This document shows positions 32,700 to 41,820 of a stretch of 47,329 nt of DNA, piece by piece. Positions within the stretch are counted from its first letter, which is position 1, and each line of letters starts with the position of its first letter. Origin of the DNA: Nocardia sp. (GTDB lineage Bacteria > Actinomycetota > Actinomycetes > Mycobacteriales > Mycobacteriaceae); the NCBI RefSeq assembly GCF_025465275.1, contig NZ_JAODNK010000076.1, positions 1 through 47,329 on the forward strand. Direction: 5' to 3'. A program made the translations under genes and the position numbers. The notes below the pieces were generated by a model. The model was not told where the DNA came from and ran no database searches. It worked only from the letters and a program-made list of their open reading frames with translations.

Positions 32700-34012
32700 C
32701 CACGTTCAAGGATCGTTCCGACGTATTCGCCGAGCTCGGAACGAAGCTCACCATTGCCGAGATCTTCGAGACCCTCATCGACGGCCCGGTGCCGATTCGC
32801 TTCACCGCGTACGACGGCAGCAGCACCGGTCCCGAGGACTCGGAATTCGGCCTGGAGATCATCCACCCCCGCGGCGTGAACTACGTAGCCAACGCACCAG
32901 GTGATCTGGGCATGGCCCGCGCCTACATCTCCGGCGACATGATCGCGCACGGAGTGCACGCGGGCGACCCGTACGAACTGCTGAAGGCCATGGCGGGCTT
33001 GAAGTTCCGCCGGCCGACCGCCATGCAGCTGGTCGCCATCGCACGCTCGCTCGGCTGGGAGTTGCTCAAGCCTGTGGCCCCGCCGCCGCAGGAGACACTG
33101 CCGCGCTGGCGCCGCATCGCACTGGAAGGCCTGCGGCACAGCAAGACTCGTGACGCCGAGGCGATCCATCACCACTACGACGTCTCGAATACCTTCTACG
33201 AGTACGTACTCGGCTCCTCCATGACCTACACCTGCGCGGTGTACGAGGACGAGTCCTGGACCCTCGAGCAGGCGCAGGAGAACAAGTACCGGCTGGTCTT
33301 CGACAAGCTGAACCTGAAGCCCGGCGACCGGCTGCTCGATATCGGCTGCGGCTGGGGCGGCATGGTGCGGTACGCGGCCAAGCGCGGGGTCAAGGTCATC
33401 GGCGCCACGCTCTCGGCCGAACAGGCCGAATGGGCGCAGCAGAAGATCGCCGAGGAGGGCCTCGCCGAACTCGCCGAAGTCCGGCACTCCGACTACCGCG
33501 ATGTGGCCGAGGACGAATTCGACGCCGTCTCCTCCATCGGCCTCACCGAGCACATCGGGGTGCAGAACTACCCGGCCTACTTCGAGTACATGCAGTCCAA
33601 GCTCCGGGTCGGCGGCACCTTCCTCAACCACACCATCACCCGGCCGGACAATAAGCACACCACCCGGGCGGGCGATTTCATCGACCGCTATGTGTTCCCG
33701 GACGGTGAGCTCGCCGGCTCCGGGCGCATCATCTCCGAGATCCAGAACGTCGGACTCGAGGTGCTGCACGAGGAGAACCTGCGCCAGCACTACGCGCTCA
33801 CCCTCGCCGAATGGTGCGACAACCTGGTGAAGAACTGGGAAGCCTGCGTCGACGAGGTCGGCGAGGGCACCGCCAAGGTGTGGGGCCTGTACATGGCCGG
33901 CTGTCAGCTCGGCTTCGAAAAGAATGTGGTGCAGCTGCACCAGGTGCTGGGCGTCAAGCTCGGTGACGATCAGGCCTGGACGGTGCCGCTGCGGCCCTGG
34001 TGGAAGCCCTGA
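32696..34012 (+). CDS. Cyclopropane-fatty-acid-synthase-type SAM methyltransferase (Rv3720-like)
   Basis: The 438-residue methyltransferase belongs to the CfaS/UfaA family. An N-terminal lipid-binding region is followed by HHHYDVSNTFYEYVLGSSMTYTCAVYEDESWTLEQAQENKY and the SAM motif LLDIGCGWGGMVRYAAKRGVKVIGATLSAEQ (about 215-245). The C-terminal region carries SIGLTEHIGVQNYPAYFEY. In the BfaB/TmsB role it methylates oleoyl phospholipid at C-10 to a methylene intermediate, which the upstream FAD enzyme reduces. A cyclopropane synthase role cannot be excluded from sequence alone. The GTG start at 32696 overlaps the upstream TGA by four bases. A strong terminator follows at 34039. Confidence 0.9.
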   Translation: MTTFKDRSDVFAELGTKLTIAEIFETLIDGPVPIRFTAYDGSSTGPEDSEFGLEIIHPRGVNYVANAPGDLGMARAYISGDMIAHGVHAGDPYELLKAMAGLKFRRPTAMQLVAIARSLGWELLKPVAPPPQETLPRWRRIALEGLRHSKTRDAEAIHHHYDVSNTFYEYVLGSSMTYTCAVYEDESWTLEQAQENKYRLVFDKLNLKPGDRLLDIGCGWGGMVRYAAKRGVKVIGATLSAEQAEWAQQKIAEEGLAELAEVRHSDYRDVAEDEFDAVSSIGLTEHIGVQNYPAYFEYMQSKLRVGGTFLNHTITRPDNKHTTRAGDFIDRYVFPDGELAGSGRIISEIQNVGLEVLHEENLRQHYALTLAEWCDNLVKNWEACVDEVGEGTAKVWGLYMAGCQLGFEKNVVQLHQVLGVKLGDDQAWTVPLRPWWKP

Positions 34013-34038
34013 GCGGTGTCGGCTGAGTTCAGCTGAAT

Positions 34039-34072
34039 CGAAACGCCCCGGGTATCCGCCCGGGGCGTTTCG
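34039..34072. terminator. Bidirectional 14-bp terminator hairpin
   Basis: CGAAACGCCCCGGG (34039-34052) and CCCGGGGCGTTTCG (34059-34072) are perfect reverse complements around a 6-nt loop. It lies between the convergent methyltransferase and esterase genes and can serve both. Confidence 0.88.
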
Positions 34073-34104
34073 CTTGTTTCGCTCAGGGCAGCAGCCTGTT
34101 TCGC

Positions 34105-35637
34105 TCAGGACTGATTCTGCACCGGCAGTCCGAGGCGAGCCGTCAGCCACGGCAGCGACGAGGTGAAGGCCGACGACGCGAACTGCCAGGTGTGACCACC
34201 CTCCGCGGTGTTCACCCAGCACGTCATATCCACCTTGCGGCCATCGCCGCAGAGCGTGTCCGCCGCGCCGACCTCACCGGTGTCCATGACGCCGTCGTGC
34301 CCGCCCAGACCCGCATTGTCGTCATCCTTGGCGGGGCCGTGCATCTGGGAGTACTTCTGGTACATCTCCGCCTGCCGCTTCGGCGGGGTCAGATCGTCGA
34401 AGACGCCGACCATATCGCTGTACGGGCCGTGCTTGGCCATCACGGTCTGCGGATCGAATTGTGCCCAGGCATCGGCATTTCCGCCGTAGAGCCGCCGGAT
34501 GGTCTGGTCCTTGGTGCCCGCGGTCGGGCCCAGGTCACCCGCGATATCGACGAAGGTGTCGACCAGCTCCGGGTGCATGACCGCGAGATCCACCGCGCAG
34601 GTGCCGCCCATCGACCAGCCGACCGCCGCCCACTCGGCCGGATCGGCGGAGACGCCGAAGGTCGACTCCACGTAGCCGGGGACATCCTTGGTCAGGTGGT
34701 CGGCCGTATCGCCGCGGGTGCCGTTCACGCATTCGGTGTCATTGTTGAAACTGCCGCCGGAATCGACGAAGACCAGCACCGGCGCCTGGCCGTTGTTGTT
34801 CGCCGCGAAATCGTCCACCGCGGGCATGATCTGGCCGCTGTTCACCCAGTCCTTCGGGGTATTGAACTCGCCGCCGATCATCATGATCACCGGGAGCGCG
34901 GGCGGCTTGTCACCGGCGAACCAGGCCGGGGGCAGATAGACGTACTCGGTGCGATGCTTGAAGTGACTGCCGCTCTCCGGAATATCCACCGGCACAATGC
35001 GGCCCGTGCCGACATTCGTATTCCGCAGACCGGCAAGCGATGCCAGGCTCGTCTGATGCGGCAGTGGCTCGGCGGTCACCGCGGCCCAGGCCGACTGCAC
35101 CGTCGGGTAGTAACCGACCCACTGGTCCAGCACGATCAGGGCATTCACGAGCGCAAACGGCACCGCCAGTACCGCGGCGACCGTCTGCCACCACGGGCCC
35201 CGGCGAAAACCCACCACAATCGCGCCGAGTGCCGCCGCGATCATGCCGATGCAGACCCACAGCAATATCGGAGCCGGATCCGACGCCAGCCCTTCGTCAT
35301 TCGTGTACATCCAGGCGCCGAAGGCCGCCGCCACCCCGAGGGCGAGACAGATCGGCACACTCAGCAGCCACCATCTCCTGTTGAACCGCGCCAGCGCGAC
35401 GATCAGCGCGAACACCGCCAGGAACGCCGCCACCTGCGGGACCCAGCCGTTCAGCAGCGAAAGTCCGTGATGGAACTCGAATCCCTGATGCCCCGTATTC
35501 ACCGGCGCGTGCGGCGCCGGCGGCGGCGCCAGGGGTGGGGTCTGCGACAGCACTCGGGTGGATAGCACGTCGGCGATTGTCGATGACTTTCCTCGAGAAA
35601 CCCTGTGAACGACCTCAACGAACCCTGGCGACCGCAT
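34105..35637 (-). CDS. Membrane-anchored alpha/beta-hydrolase esterase (antigen-85-like superfamily)
   Basis: About 510 residues are predicted. Three or four N-terminal membrane helices (VPQVAAFLAVFALIVALARF, LLSVPICLALGVAAAFGAW, PILLWVCIGMIAAALGAIVVGF, VAAVLAVPFALVNALIVLDQWVGYY) precede an extracytoplasmic esterase-D/mycolyltransferase-like fold. The catalytic Ser is in AAVGWSMGGTCAVDLAVMHPE and the catalytic His near the C terminus in AEGGHTWQFASSAF; an acidic residue should lie between. Such proteins resemble mycobacterial antigen-85-related hydrolases and may act on cell-envelope lipids or esters. The start is uncertain: ATG 35637 is used, 35703 adds 22 residues, and a GTG near 35568 would begin just before the first helix. 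It is monocistronic and convergent with the methyltransferase. Confidence 0.78.
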   Translation of the reverse strand: MRSPGFVEVVHRVSRGKSSTIADVLSTRVLSQTPPLAPPPAPHAPVNTGHQGFEFHHGLSLLNGWVPQVAAFLAVFALIVALARFNRRWWLLSVPICLALGVAAAFGAWMYTNDEGLASDPAPILLWVCIGMIAAALGAIVVGFRRGPWWQTVAAVLAVPFALVNALIVLDQWVGYYPTVQSAWAAVTAEPLPHQTSLASLAGLRNTNVGTGRIVPVDIPESGSHFKHRTEYVYLPPAWFAGDKPPALPVIMMIGGEFNTPKDWVNSGQIMPAVDDFAANNNGQAPVLVFVDSGGSFNNDTECVNGTRGDTADHLTKDVPGYVESTFGVSADPAEWAAVGWSMGGTCAVDLAVMHPELVDTFVDIAGDLGPTAGTKDQTIRRLYGGNADAWAQFDPQTVMAKHGPYSDMVGVFDDLTPPKRQAEMYQKYSQMHGPAKDDDNAGLGGHDGVMDTGEVGAADTLCGDGRKVDMTCWVNTAEGGHTWQFASSAFTSSLPWLTARLGLPVQNQS

Positions 35638-35688
35638 GAACACTCGTAATTCGGACGTGTTTCCAGGGGGAATCGACCTGGTTAAGAA

Positions 35689-35722
35689 GGATCCCGGCCA
35701 CAAGCACGCCGGGATGACGAGG
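35689..35722. repeat. REP-like palindrome, copy 2
   Basis: GGATCCCGGCC, seven bases, then GCCGGGATGACGAGGG matches the element at 13705-13740 apart from the loop. It runs directly into a 27-bp tandem repeat. Confidence 0.75.
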
Positions 35723-35796
35723 GTCTTGCACCCGACTGCGACGACGAGGGTCTTGCACCCGACTGCGACGACGAGGGTCTTGCGCCCGGCTGCTCA
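35716..35796. repeat. Three tandem copies of a 27-bp unit at the end of pknK
   Basis: Copies of GACGAGGGTCTTGCACCCGACTGCGAC begin at 35716, 35743 and 35770 (the last diverged). The last copy reaches the pknK stop codon at 35794-35796. The inverted GGGTCTTGCACCC can form a small hairpin in each copy, so the array may act as the pknK terminator. Confidence 0.8.
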
Positions 35797-38700
35797 GAGT
35801 AGCGAGTCGAGGAAGGCGCGCGGCAGCTCCGGGGTGTCCGGGTTGCCGGTATCGACAAGCGCGAACTGGCGCATGGTGCGCAGAATGCCCTGTACGCCCG
35901 GCCCAGCGTCCAGGAGCGGACGCGTCCAGCCGAGTTGGGCACAGCGGATCACGACGGGTGTCAGGACGGCTATGGACTCACCCACCCAGCCGGAAGCGGA
36001 GAGGCATTCGGTGAGCAGCAGGGCCGCATCGAGTTCGGCTCGGGGCCGATTCTTCTCGCGTATCCGGGCATGCAGCACGCGGGCCCGTTTGACGGCGGTG
36101 TCGTCCGTGCCGAGGGGTGCGAGCGCATCCGTGCCGCCGCGGTCGTCCCCCCGGTAGTGGCGGGCGAGCAGGGCGCGGATGACGGCGATCTCCTCGGCCT
36201 CGGAGGCCAGCGCGGCCGCGCCGGTGAGATGCCGGACGGAACGGACCATGGGATCGGTGACCAGACCGGCGGTCAGCTGATCGGACGGCAGGCCCAGCCG
36301 GAGACGTTCCGCCCGGATGTGTGCGGCGAGGCGGACGAGCTTGCGATCGGCGGCGATCCGCGCCCCCTCGTCCAGGCGGGCGGCCGCGGTATCGAGATCA
36401 CCATGCGCCGCCTTCACCCGGGCGCCGATGACGAAGATGCTGACCAGGAAGTCGACCGGCCCGACATGGGTGACCAGCTGATGACTCTGGTCCAGCAGCC
36501 GTTCCGCGCTCTCCAGATCGCCACGGCGATAAGCCAGTTCACCCAGCAGCGCCGCCGCCACCCGCACCGAATCAGAGCGCGGGCCGGAGCGATCCCGTGC
36601 CGTCTGCCACGCCTGCTCGAAACAGGCTGTGGCGGTGGCGATATCGAGCTGCTCGTAGGCGGCATCACCCTGACTGCACAGGCCGAACACCTCGCCCAGC
36701 GGATCGGCGGAGCGCTGGTGATAGGGCTCGGCCCACTCCTGCATGCCGCGCGCGCCGTCGAAGTCGAAATCACAGAGTCGTACGAACGACACCAGATTCG
36801 CGGCGGTGGAGACCGTCCAGGCCGGGAGCTCGTCAGCCAGTTCCAGACAGTCGGTGAGCTTGTCCAGCACACCGTCGGTGCGGTCCCGCGCCACCTGATC
36901 GGCGGCGGCCAGCACGGCGGCCTGGCAGCGCTGATTCACCGCCTCCGCATCCGTGGGCGAGCTGCGCGCCAGCATGCTCGAGAGCTTGCCCAGTGCGGTG
37001 CGCGCGGCGCCGGACTGCTGCAGATTCACATTGGCCCGCGCCAGCGCCATCAACAGCTTGCTGCGCGAAGCCACCTGTTGCACAGGCAGTTTCGATACCG
37101 TGCCGAACAGCGTCGCCAACCGGGAGCGGTCGATCAGATCCATCCCGCCGTTCTCGACCAGATCCAGGGCGAATTTGAAATCGGTGGCGGCCAGCGCGTG
37201 ATCCACCGATTGCCGCAGCAGCTGATGTTCGGCGAACCAGCGGGAAGCCTTGCGGTGCAGTGCTTTCACCTGCCCGGGATGAGCTCGCTCCAGCCGTGCC
37301 CGCAGATGCTCCGCCACCATGGGTTGCATGCGATACCAGGAGGAATCCTCGGAGAGCCGATGCAGGAACAGCTCGCGCTGTTCGGCCTGATCGAGCAGCT
37401 GAGCGGCCTCGGCAATACCCGTGAGCGCCTCCGCCAATGAGGCGTTCACCCGCTCCGGTACGGAGATTCCGGTGAGGAAGTCGAGCATGCGCGGTTCCAG
37501 ACTGTCCAACACATTCTCGGCGAGATATTCGCGAATTGCCTTGTTGTCACCGGATATTCGAGAGATCAGCTTATCCGCATCCGATCCCCGGGCGCGCAAC
37601 GACAGGCCCGCCAGCTGAATGGCCGCCGGCCAGCCGTCGGTGGCGGTGTATATCTGCTCGATCTGCCGGTCGGTGAGCTGCAGGCCGGTGCGATCCACCA
37701 GAATCTGCCGCGTCTCCTCCTCGGTGAGACTCAGCTGCTCACAACCGATTTCGACCAGCTCGTCCGCGACCTGCAGCCGACTCAGCGGCAATCCGGCCCG
37801 CTCCCGGCTGGTGACGACGAAACGCAAATGGTGGCAACCATTGTCGAGCAGCGAATCCATCACCCGATGCGCACCGGTGTCGGTGACACGGTGCCAGTCG
37901 TCCACGACCACCACGACGGTATGCCCTCCGGCATGCACCTCGTCGATGAGCGCGGACACCGCATACGGGACCGCCTCGGCCGGCCGCTCCTCCAGCACCT
38001 GCTCCAGCCCGGCCCCGAGCTCCGGCCGCACCCGGCGAATAGCCGCAATGATGTGGGCCAGCAGCCACACCTCATTGTCGTCGCCGCGATCGATTCCGAT
38101 CCAGGCCACCGCGACTCCGCGATCGGTGAGTTCGGCGCACCACTGCGCCGCCAGGGTGCTCTTACCGAATCCCGCCGGGCCGTGGATGATTGCCAGCCGC
38201 CGCCGTCCCCCGGCCCGCAGCGGTTCCAGCAGCCGCGGACGCGACACCGGCTCACGCGCGGGCGTCGGCGGGCGGAATTTCGTAGTGGCCGTGGGCGGCA
38301 GCGTATTTCCGGTCGGCGTACTCACGCCGCCCATGGGCGGGGAGATGCCGCTCGGCGTCCCCGGCCGCAGTATCAGGGAACGATTGCGCGGGGAGCTCAC
38401 CACGGTGGCGGGGCGTTGCCGCGAATACTGCTGGGTGGCACCGGATTCCGTGCCGTCCACGAAACCGGACTCGGCGTCCGCGGCACCGTCCAGCAGCGCC
38501 ATTTCGTCCGGCACCTGCCCCTGCCCGGCCTGCACTGTGCGCAGCAGTTCCCCGAATTCCACAGCGGATTCGGGCCGATGACGCGGATCGGGTGACATGG
38601 CCGCTTCGATGGCGGCCGCCACGGCCGGTGGAATCTCCAGCTCCCGCAGATCCGGCACCGGCTGGCTGGTGATGCGCAGGAACTGCGCGATCACCTTCTC

Positions 38701-39423
38701 CCCCGACTGCCTCTCATAGGCGGCATGGCCGGTCAGCAGGGCGAACAGGGTGGATCCGAGACCGTACACATCCGAGCGCACCGTCGGCTCGTCACCCTTG
38801 AGCACTTCGGGGGCGGTGAAGGCGGGCGATCCGGTGATCAAACTGGTCGAGGTGCGGAAACCGCCTGGGATGCGGGCGATTCCGAAATCGGTGAGCTGCG
38901 GTTCCCCGTATCGGCTCAACAGCACATTGGCGGGTTTCACATCCCGGTGCAGTACCTCGGCGCGGTGCGCGGTCTCGATGGCCCCCGCCAGCTTCACCCC
39001 GACCCGCAGCGAATCGGACCAGGTGAGCGGGCCGTTGTCGCGCACCAGCTGTTCCAGCGACCCGTGCGTCGCATACGGCATCACAATGTAGGGCCGGCCG
39101 CTCGCCGTCACATCGACCTGCAGGATGTCGACGATATTCGGATGCCCGGAGAGCCGCCCCATGGCGTGCTCCTCGCGCAGGAAGCGCTCCCGGCTCTCGT
39201 CGTCTATCTCGGTCGAGAGCACCTTCACCGCGACAATGCGATCCAGAATGCGCTGCGTGCAGCGGAAGACCACCCCGAACCCGCCGCGCCCGACCTCCTC
39301 GGCATCGACCAGGCCCATGGCCTCGAGTTCATCGACGATGCTGATGGGAACGTATGACTGCGTGGCAGATTCGGGGCGAGTAGAGTCGCCCGGAGAGCCC
39401 TCCGGACGCGGCTGTGGATTCAT
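35794..39423 (-). CDS. pknK: PknK-type Ser/Thr protein kinase with MalT-like ATPase region
   Basis: The 1209-residue protein has a eukaryotic-type kinase domain at about 40-310: GRGGFGVVF (45-53), Lys67, HRDVKPANVLL (Asp161), DFGIAR (179-184) and GSPAFTAPE. A Pro/Thr-rich linker follows, then a STAND/AAA ATPase with Walker A GPAGFGKST (about 414) and Walker B VVVVVDDWHRV. A long MalT-like helical-repeat region runs to the C terminus. No LuxR helix-turn-helix is visible at the end. PknK of M. tuberculosis has this layout and regulates growth and transcription factors such as VirS. ATG 39423 is preceded by GGGAGGTGG; an upstream in-frame start at 39609 is rejected. A transmembrane segment is absent, so it is cytoplasmic. 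Confidence 0.9.
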   Translation of the reverse strand: MNPQPRPEGSPGDSTRPESATQSYVPISIVDELEAMGLVDAEEVGRGGFGVVFRCTQRILDRIVAVKVLSTEIDDESRERFLREEHAMGRLSGHPNIVDILQVDVTASGRPYIVMPYATHGSLEQLVRDNGPLTWSDSLRVGVKLAGAIETAHRAEVLHRDVKPANVLLSRYGEPQLTDFGIARIPGGFRTSTSLITGSPAFTAPEVLKGDEPTVRSDVYGLGSTLFALLTGHAAYERQSGEKVIAQFLRITSQPVPDLRELEIPPAVAAAIEAAMSPDPRHRPESAVEFGELLRTVQAGQGQVPDEMALLDGAADAESGFVDGTESGATQQYSRQRPATVVSSPRNRSLILRPGTPSGISPPMGGVSTPTGNTLPPTATTKFRPPTPAREPVSRPRLLEPLRAGGRRRLAIIHGPAGFGKSTLAAQWCAELTDRGVAVAWIGIDRGDDNEVWLLAHIIAAIRRVRPELGAGLEQVLEERPAEAVPYAVSALIDEVHAGGHTVVVVVDDWHRVTDTGAHRVMDSLLDNGCHHLRFVVTSRERAGLPLSRLQVADELVEIGCEQLSLTEEETRQILVDRTGLQLTDRQIEQIYTATDGWPAAIQLAGLSLRARGSDADKLISRISGDNKAIREYLAENVLDSLEPRMLDFLTGISVPERVNASLAEALTGIAEAAQLLDQAEQRELFLHRLSEDSSWYRMQPMVAEHLRARLERAHPGQVKALHRKASRWFAEHQLLRQSVDHALAATDFKFALDLVENGGMDLIDRSRLATLFGTVSKLPVQQVASRSKLLMALARANVNLQQSGAARTALGKLSSMLARSSPTDAEAVNQRCQAAVLAAADQVARDRTDGVLDKLTDCLELADELPAWTVSTAANLVSFVRLCDFDFDGARGMQEWAEPYHQRSADPLGEVFGLCSQGDAAYEQLDIATATACFEQAWQTARDRSGPRSDSVRVAAALLGELAYRRGDLESAERLLDQSHQLVTHVGPVDFLVSIFVIGARVKAAHGDLDTAAARLDEGARIAADRKLVRLAAHIRAERLRLGLPSDQLTAGLVTDPMVRSVRHLTGAAALASEAEEIAVIRALLARHYRGDDRGGTDALAPLGTDDTAVKRARVLHARIREKNRPRAELDAALLLTECLSASGWVGESIAVLTPVVIRCAQLGWTRPLLDAGPGVQGILRTMRQFALVDTGNPDTPELPRAFLDSLL

Positions 39424-39587
39424 CTCGGCCCACCTCCCGCTGTGACGAGCGCGCACCGAATCTACGGGCGATTCCGGTGTTCTACCCGCGCATATTCCAA
39501 ACGTAGCGCGAGACGCACCGATGTGTGCGGTATTCGCTCCCACGCCGCCGTCCTGGCTGCTCTGTGCCATACCTATACAAACGACAA

Positions 39588-39617
39588 GGCCCGGGTCGCG
39601 ATTCCGCAACCCGGGCC
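39588..39617 (-). terminator. Terminator hairpin downstream of fadB
   Basis: GGCCCGGGT (39588-39596) and ACCCGGGCC (39609-39617) form a 9-bp perfect stem with a 12-nt loop, 14 bp past the fadB stop codon on the minus strand. It is followed by TTGTCGTTTG. Confidence 0.7.
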
Positions 39618-39630
39618 CTGCGTGCTCGTA

Positions 39631-41784
39631 CTACTTACGCAGCGAAGCCGGAACCTCGAAGCGCTCGCCGAACTTGGCAGCCAGCTCGTCGGCGCGAGCC
39701 ACGAAGCCGGCGGTGCCGCCCGGGTAGCCGACGACGAACTGGTGCACGCCACCGGTCCAGGCCGGGTAACCGATACCGAAGATCGAGCCGATATTGGCGT
39801 CGGCGGTGGTGGTCAGTACACCCTCGTCGAAGCACTTCTGGGTCTCGATGGCCTCGATGAAGAGCATGCGGTCCTTCAGGTCCTGCAGCGAAACGCCCTC
39901 GGGCAGTTCGCGGTTGGAACCGAAGGCCTCACGCAGGCCCTCCCAGATGCCGGCGGTCTTGCCGTCGACATAGTTGTAGAAGCCGGCGCCGCCGAGCTTG
40001 CCCTTGCGATCGAACTTGTCGATCATCGTGTCGATGACATTGCCCGAGGCGAGGGAGGAGGCAGAGATCTTCTTGCCCTCCTTCTCCGCGGCCGCAAGAG
40101 TCTCCTTGAAGATCTTGTTCATCGTCTCGAAGTTGAGCTCATCGCTCAGCTTCAGCGGCGCCGCCGGGTAACCGGCCTGCAGACCGGCCTGCTCGATGGT
40201 CGCCGGATCGATGTTCTCCTGCAGCATCATGATCGCTTCATTGATGAAGGTGCCGATCACGCGCGAGGTGAAGAAGCCGCGGCTGTCGTTGACCACGATC
40301 GGGGTCTTGCGGATCGCGAGGGTGTAGTCGTACACCCGGGCCAGCGCCTCGTCCGAGGTCTTCTCGCCGCGAATGATCTCGACCAGCGGCATCTTGTCCA
40401 CGGGGGAGAAGAAGTGGATGCCGATGAAGTCCTCGGACCGCTTCACACCATTGGCCAGCAGGGTGATCGGCAGGGTCGAGGTGTTCGAGCCCAGCAGCGC
40501 ATCGGGATCGACGATGTCCTCGATCTCGTGGAACACCGCGTTCTTCAGCTCCGGCTTCTCGAAGACAGCCTCGATCACGAAGTCGACGCCCGCGAAATCG
40601 GCCGCATCGGCGGTCGGGGTGATCCGAGCCAGCAGCGCCTTGGACTTCTCCTCGGTGGTCTTGCCACGCGAGAGGGCCTTGGCCTCGATCTTCTCGGAGT
40701 AGTTCTTGCCGCGCTCGGCCGCCTCGATGGTGACGTCCTTGAGCACGACGGTGTAACCGGCCTTCGCGGAGACGTACGCGATGCCCGCGCCCATCATGCC
40801 CGCGCCGACGACGCCGATCTTCTTGATCTCACGCTTCGGCACGTCCTTGGGACGCGAGCCACCGTTGTTGATCGACTGCAGATCGAAGAAGAACGCCTGG
40901 ATCATGTTCTTCGCGACCGGGCCGGTCAGCAGGGAGACGAAGTAGCGCGACTCGATCAGCGACGCGTTGTCGAAATCGACCTGGGCGCCCTCGACCGCGG
41001 CGGACATGATGGCGACCGGCGCCGGCATGTTCTGACCCTTGATCTGCTTGCGCAGGTTGGCCGGGAAGGCAGGCAGGTTGGCGGCGAGCGCCGGGGTGGA
41101 CGGGGTGCCGCCGGGGATCTTGTAGCCCTTGACATCCCAGGGCTGCACGCCCTTGTCCGGGTTGGCCTTGATCCACGCCTTGGCGGCCGGGATCAGCTCT
41201 TCGATCGAGCCGACAACCTCGTTGATGATGCCGGTGGCCTTGGCCTTGGCCGGGGTGAACTTGTTGCCCTGCAACAGGACACCCATCAGGCCGCCTGCAA
41301 TGCCCAGCATGCGAGTGATGCGGGTGACGCCGCCACCGGCCGGGAGCAGGCCGAGGGAAACCTCGGGCAGGCCCAGCTGCACGCCCTTGACGTCGGCGGC
41401 AATGCGGTAGTGGGTGGCCAGGGTGATCTCCAGGCCGCCGCCGAGGGCAGCGCCGTTGATCGCGGAGACGACGGGCTTGCCCAGCTTCTCCAGACGACGC
41501 AGGTCGCCCTTGATATTGCCGAGCTCCTCCATGATGTCCGCCGCGTTCTCCGGGGTGGTCTTCATCATGTTCTTGAGGTCGCCGCCGGCGAAGAAGGTCT
41601 TCTTGCCGGAGGTGATGACAACACCGGTGATGTCGTCCTTCTCGGCCTCGAGGCGATCGACGGTCGCCTTCATCGAGTCCTTGTAGAGCTGGTTCATGGT
41701 GTTGGCGCCCTGGTTGGGGTCGTCCATGGTCAGCACGACGATGCCGTCGGCGTCCTTTTCCCAGCCGATCATGTTCTCAGTCAT
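39631..41784 (-). CDS. fadB: Trifunctional-type FadB: enoyl-CoA hydratase/3-hydroxyacyl-CoA dehydrogenase
   Basis: The 717-residue alpha subunit handles the middle steps of beta-oxidation. The N-terminal crotonase domain has the oxyanion motif KKTFFAGGDLKNM and INGAALGGGLEITLATHYRIAA. The NAD-binding 3-hydroxyacyl-CoA dehydrogenase domain starts at IGVVGAGMMGAGIAYVSAKAGYTVVL (about 315). It carries the catalytic His in IGIHFFSPVDKMPLVEII, and the C-terminal HAD domain follows. It pairs with the thiolase FadA encoded 36 nt upstream; this is the FadAB (Rv0859/Rv0860-like) complex. The ATG start has an AGGAGAACGAAAACAC leader. It should be expressed during growth on fatty acids or sterol side chains. 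Confidence 0.96.
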   Translation of the reverse strand: MTENMIGWEKDADGIVVLTMDDPNQGANTMNQLYKDSMKATVDRLEAEKDDITGVVITSGKKTFFAGGDLKNMMKTTPENAADIMEELGNIKGDLRRLEKLGKPVVSAINGAALGGGLEITLATHYRIAADVKGVQLGLPEVSLGLLPAGGGVTRITRMLGIAGGLMGVLLQGNKFTPAKAKATGIINEVVGSIEELIPAAKAWIKANPDKGVQPWDVKGYKIPGGTPSTPALAANLPAFPANLRKQIKGQNMPAPVAIMSAAVEGAQVDFDNASLIESRYFVSLLTGPVAKNMIQAFFFDLQSINNGGSRPKDVPKREIKKIGVVGAGMMGAGIAYVSAKAGYTVVLKDVTIEAAERGKNYSEKIEAKALSRGKTTEEKSKALLARITPTADAADFAGVDFVIEAVFEKPELKNAVFHEIEDIVDPDALLGSNTSTLPITLLANGVKRSEDFIGIHFFSPVDKMPLVEIIRGEKTSDEALARVYDYTLAIRKTPIVVNDSRGFFTSRVIGTFINEAIMMLQENIDPATIEQAGLQAGYPAAPLKLSDELNFETMNKIFKETLAAAEKEGKKISASSLASGNVIDTMIDKFDRKGKLGGAGFYNYVDGKTAGIWEGLREAFGSNRELPEGVSLQDLKDRMLFIEAIETQKCFDEGVLTTTADANIGSIFGIGYPAWTGGVHQFVVGYPGGTAGFVARADELAAKFGERFEVPASLRK

Positions 41785-41820
41785 GTGTTTTCGTTCTCCT
41801 GAAAAAAGTCGGGGGAGGCG

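Noticed and set aside
35794..36100. LuxR-type helix-turn-helix at the C terminus of PknK, as in MalT
   Set aside because: The last 100 residues lack the expected helix-turn-helix pattern; the region looks like helical repeats to the end.
39442..41802. 786-codon plus-strand ORF
   Set aside because: Antisense shadow of fadB; the translation is Asp/Leu/Gly/Val-rich without domain signatures.
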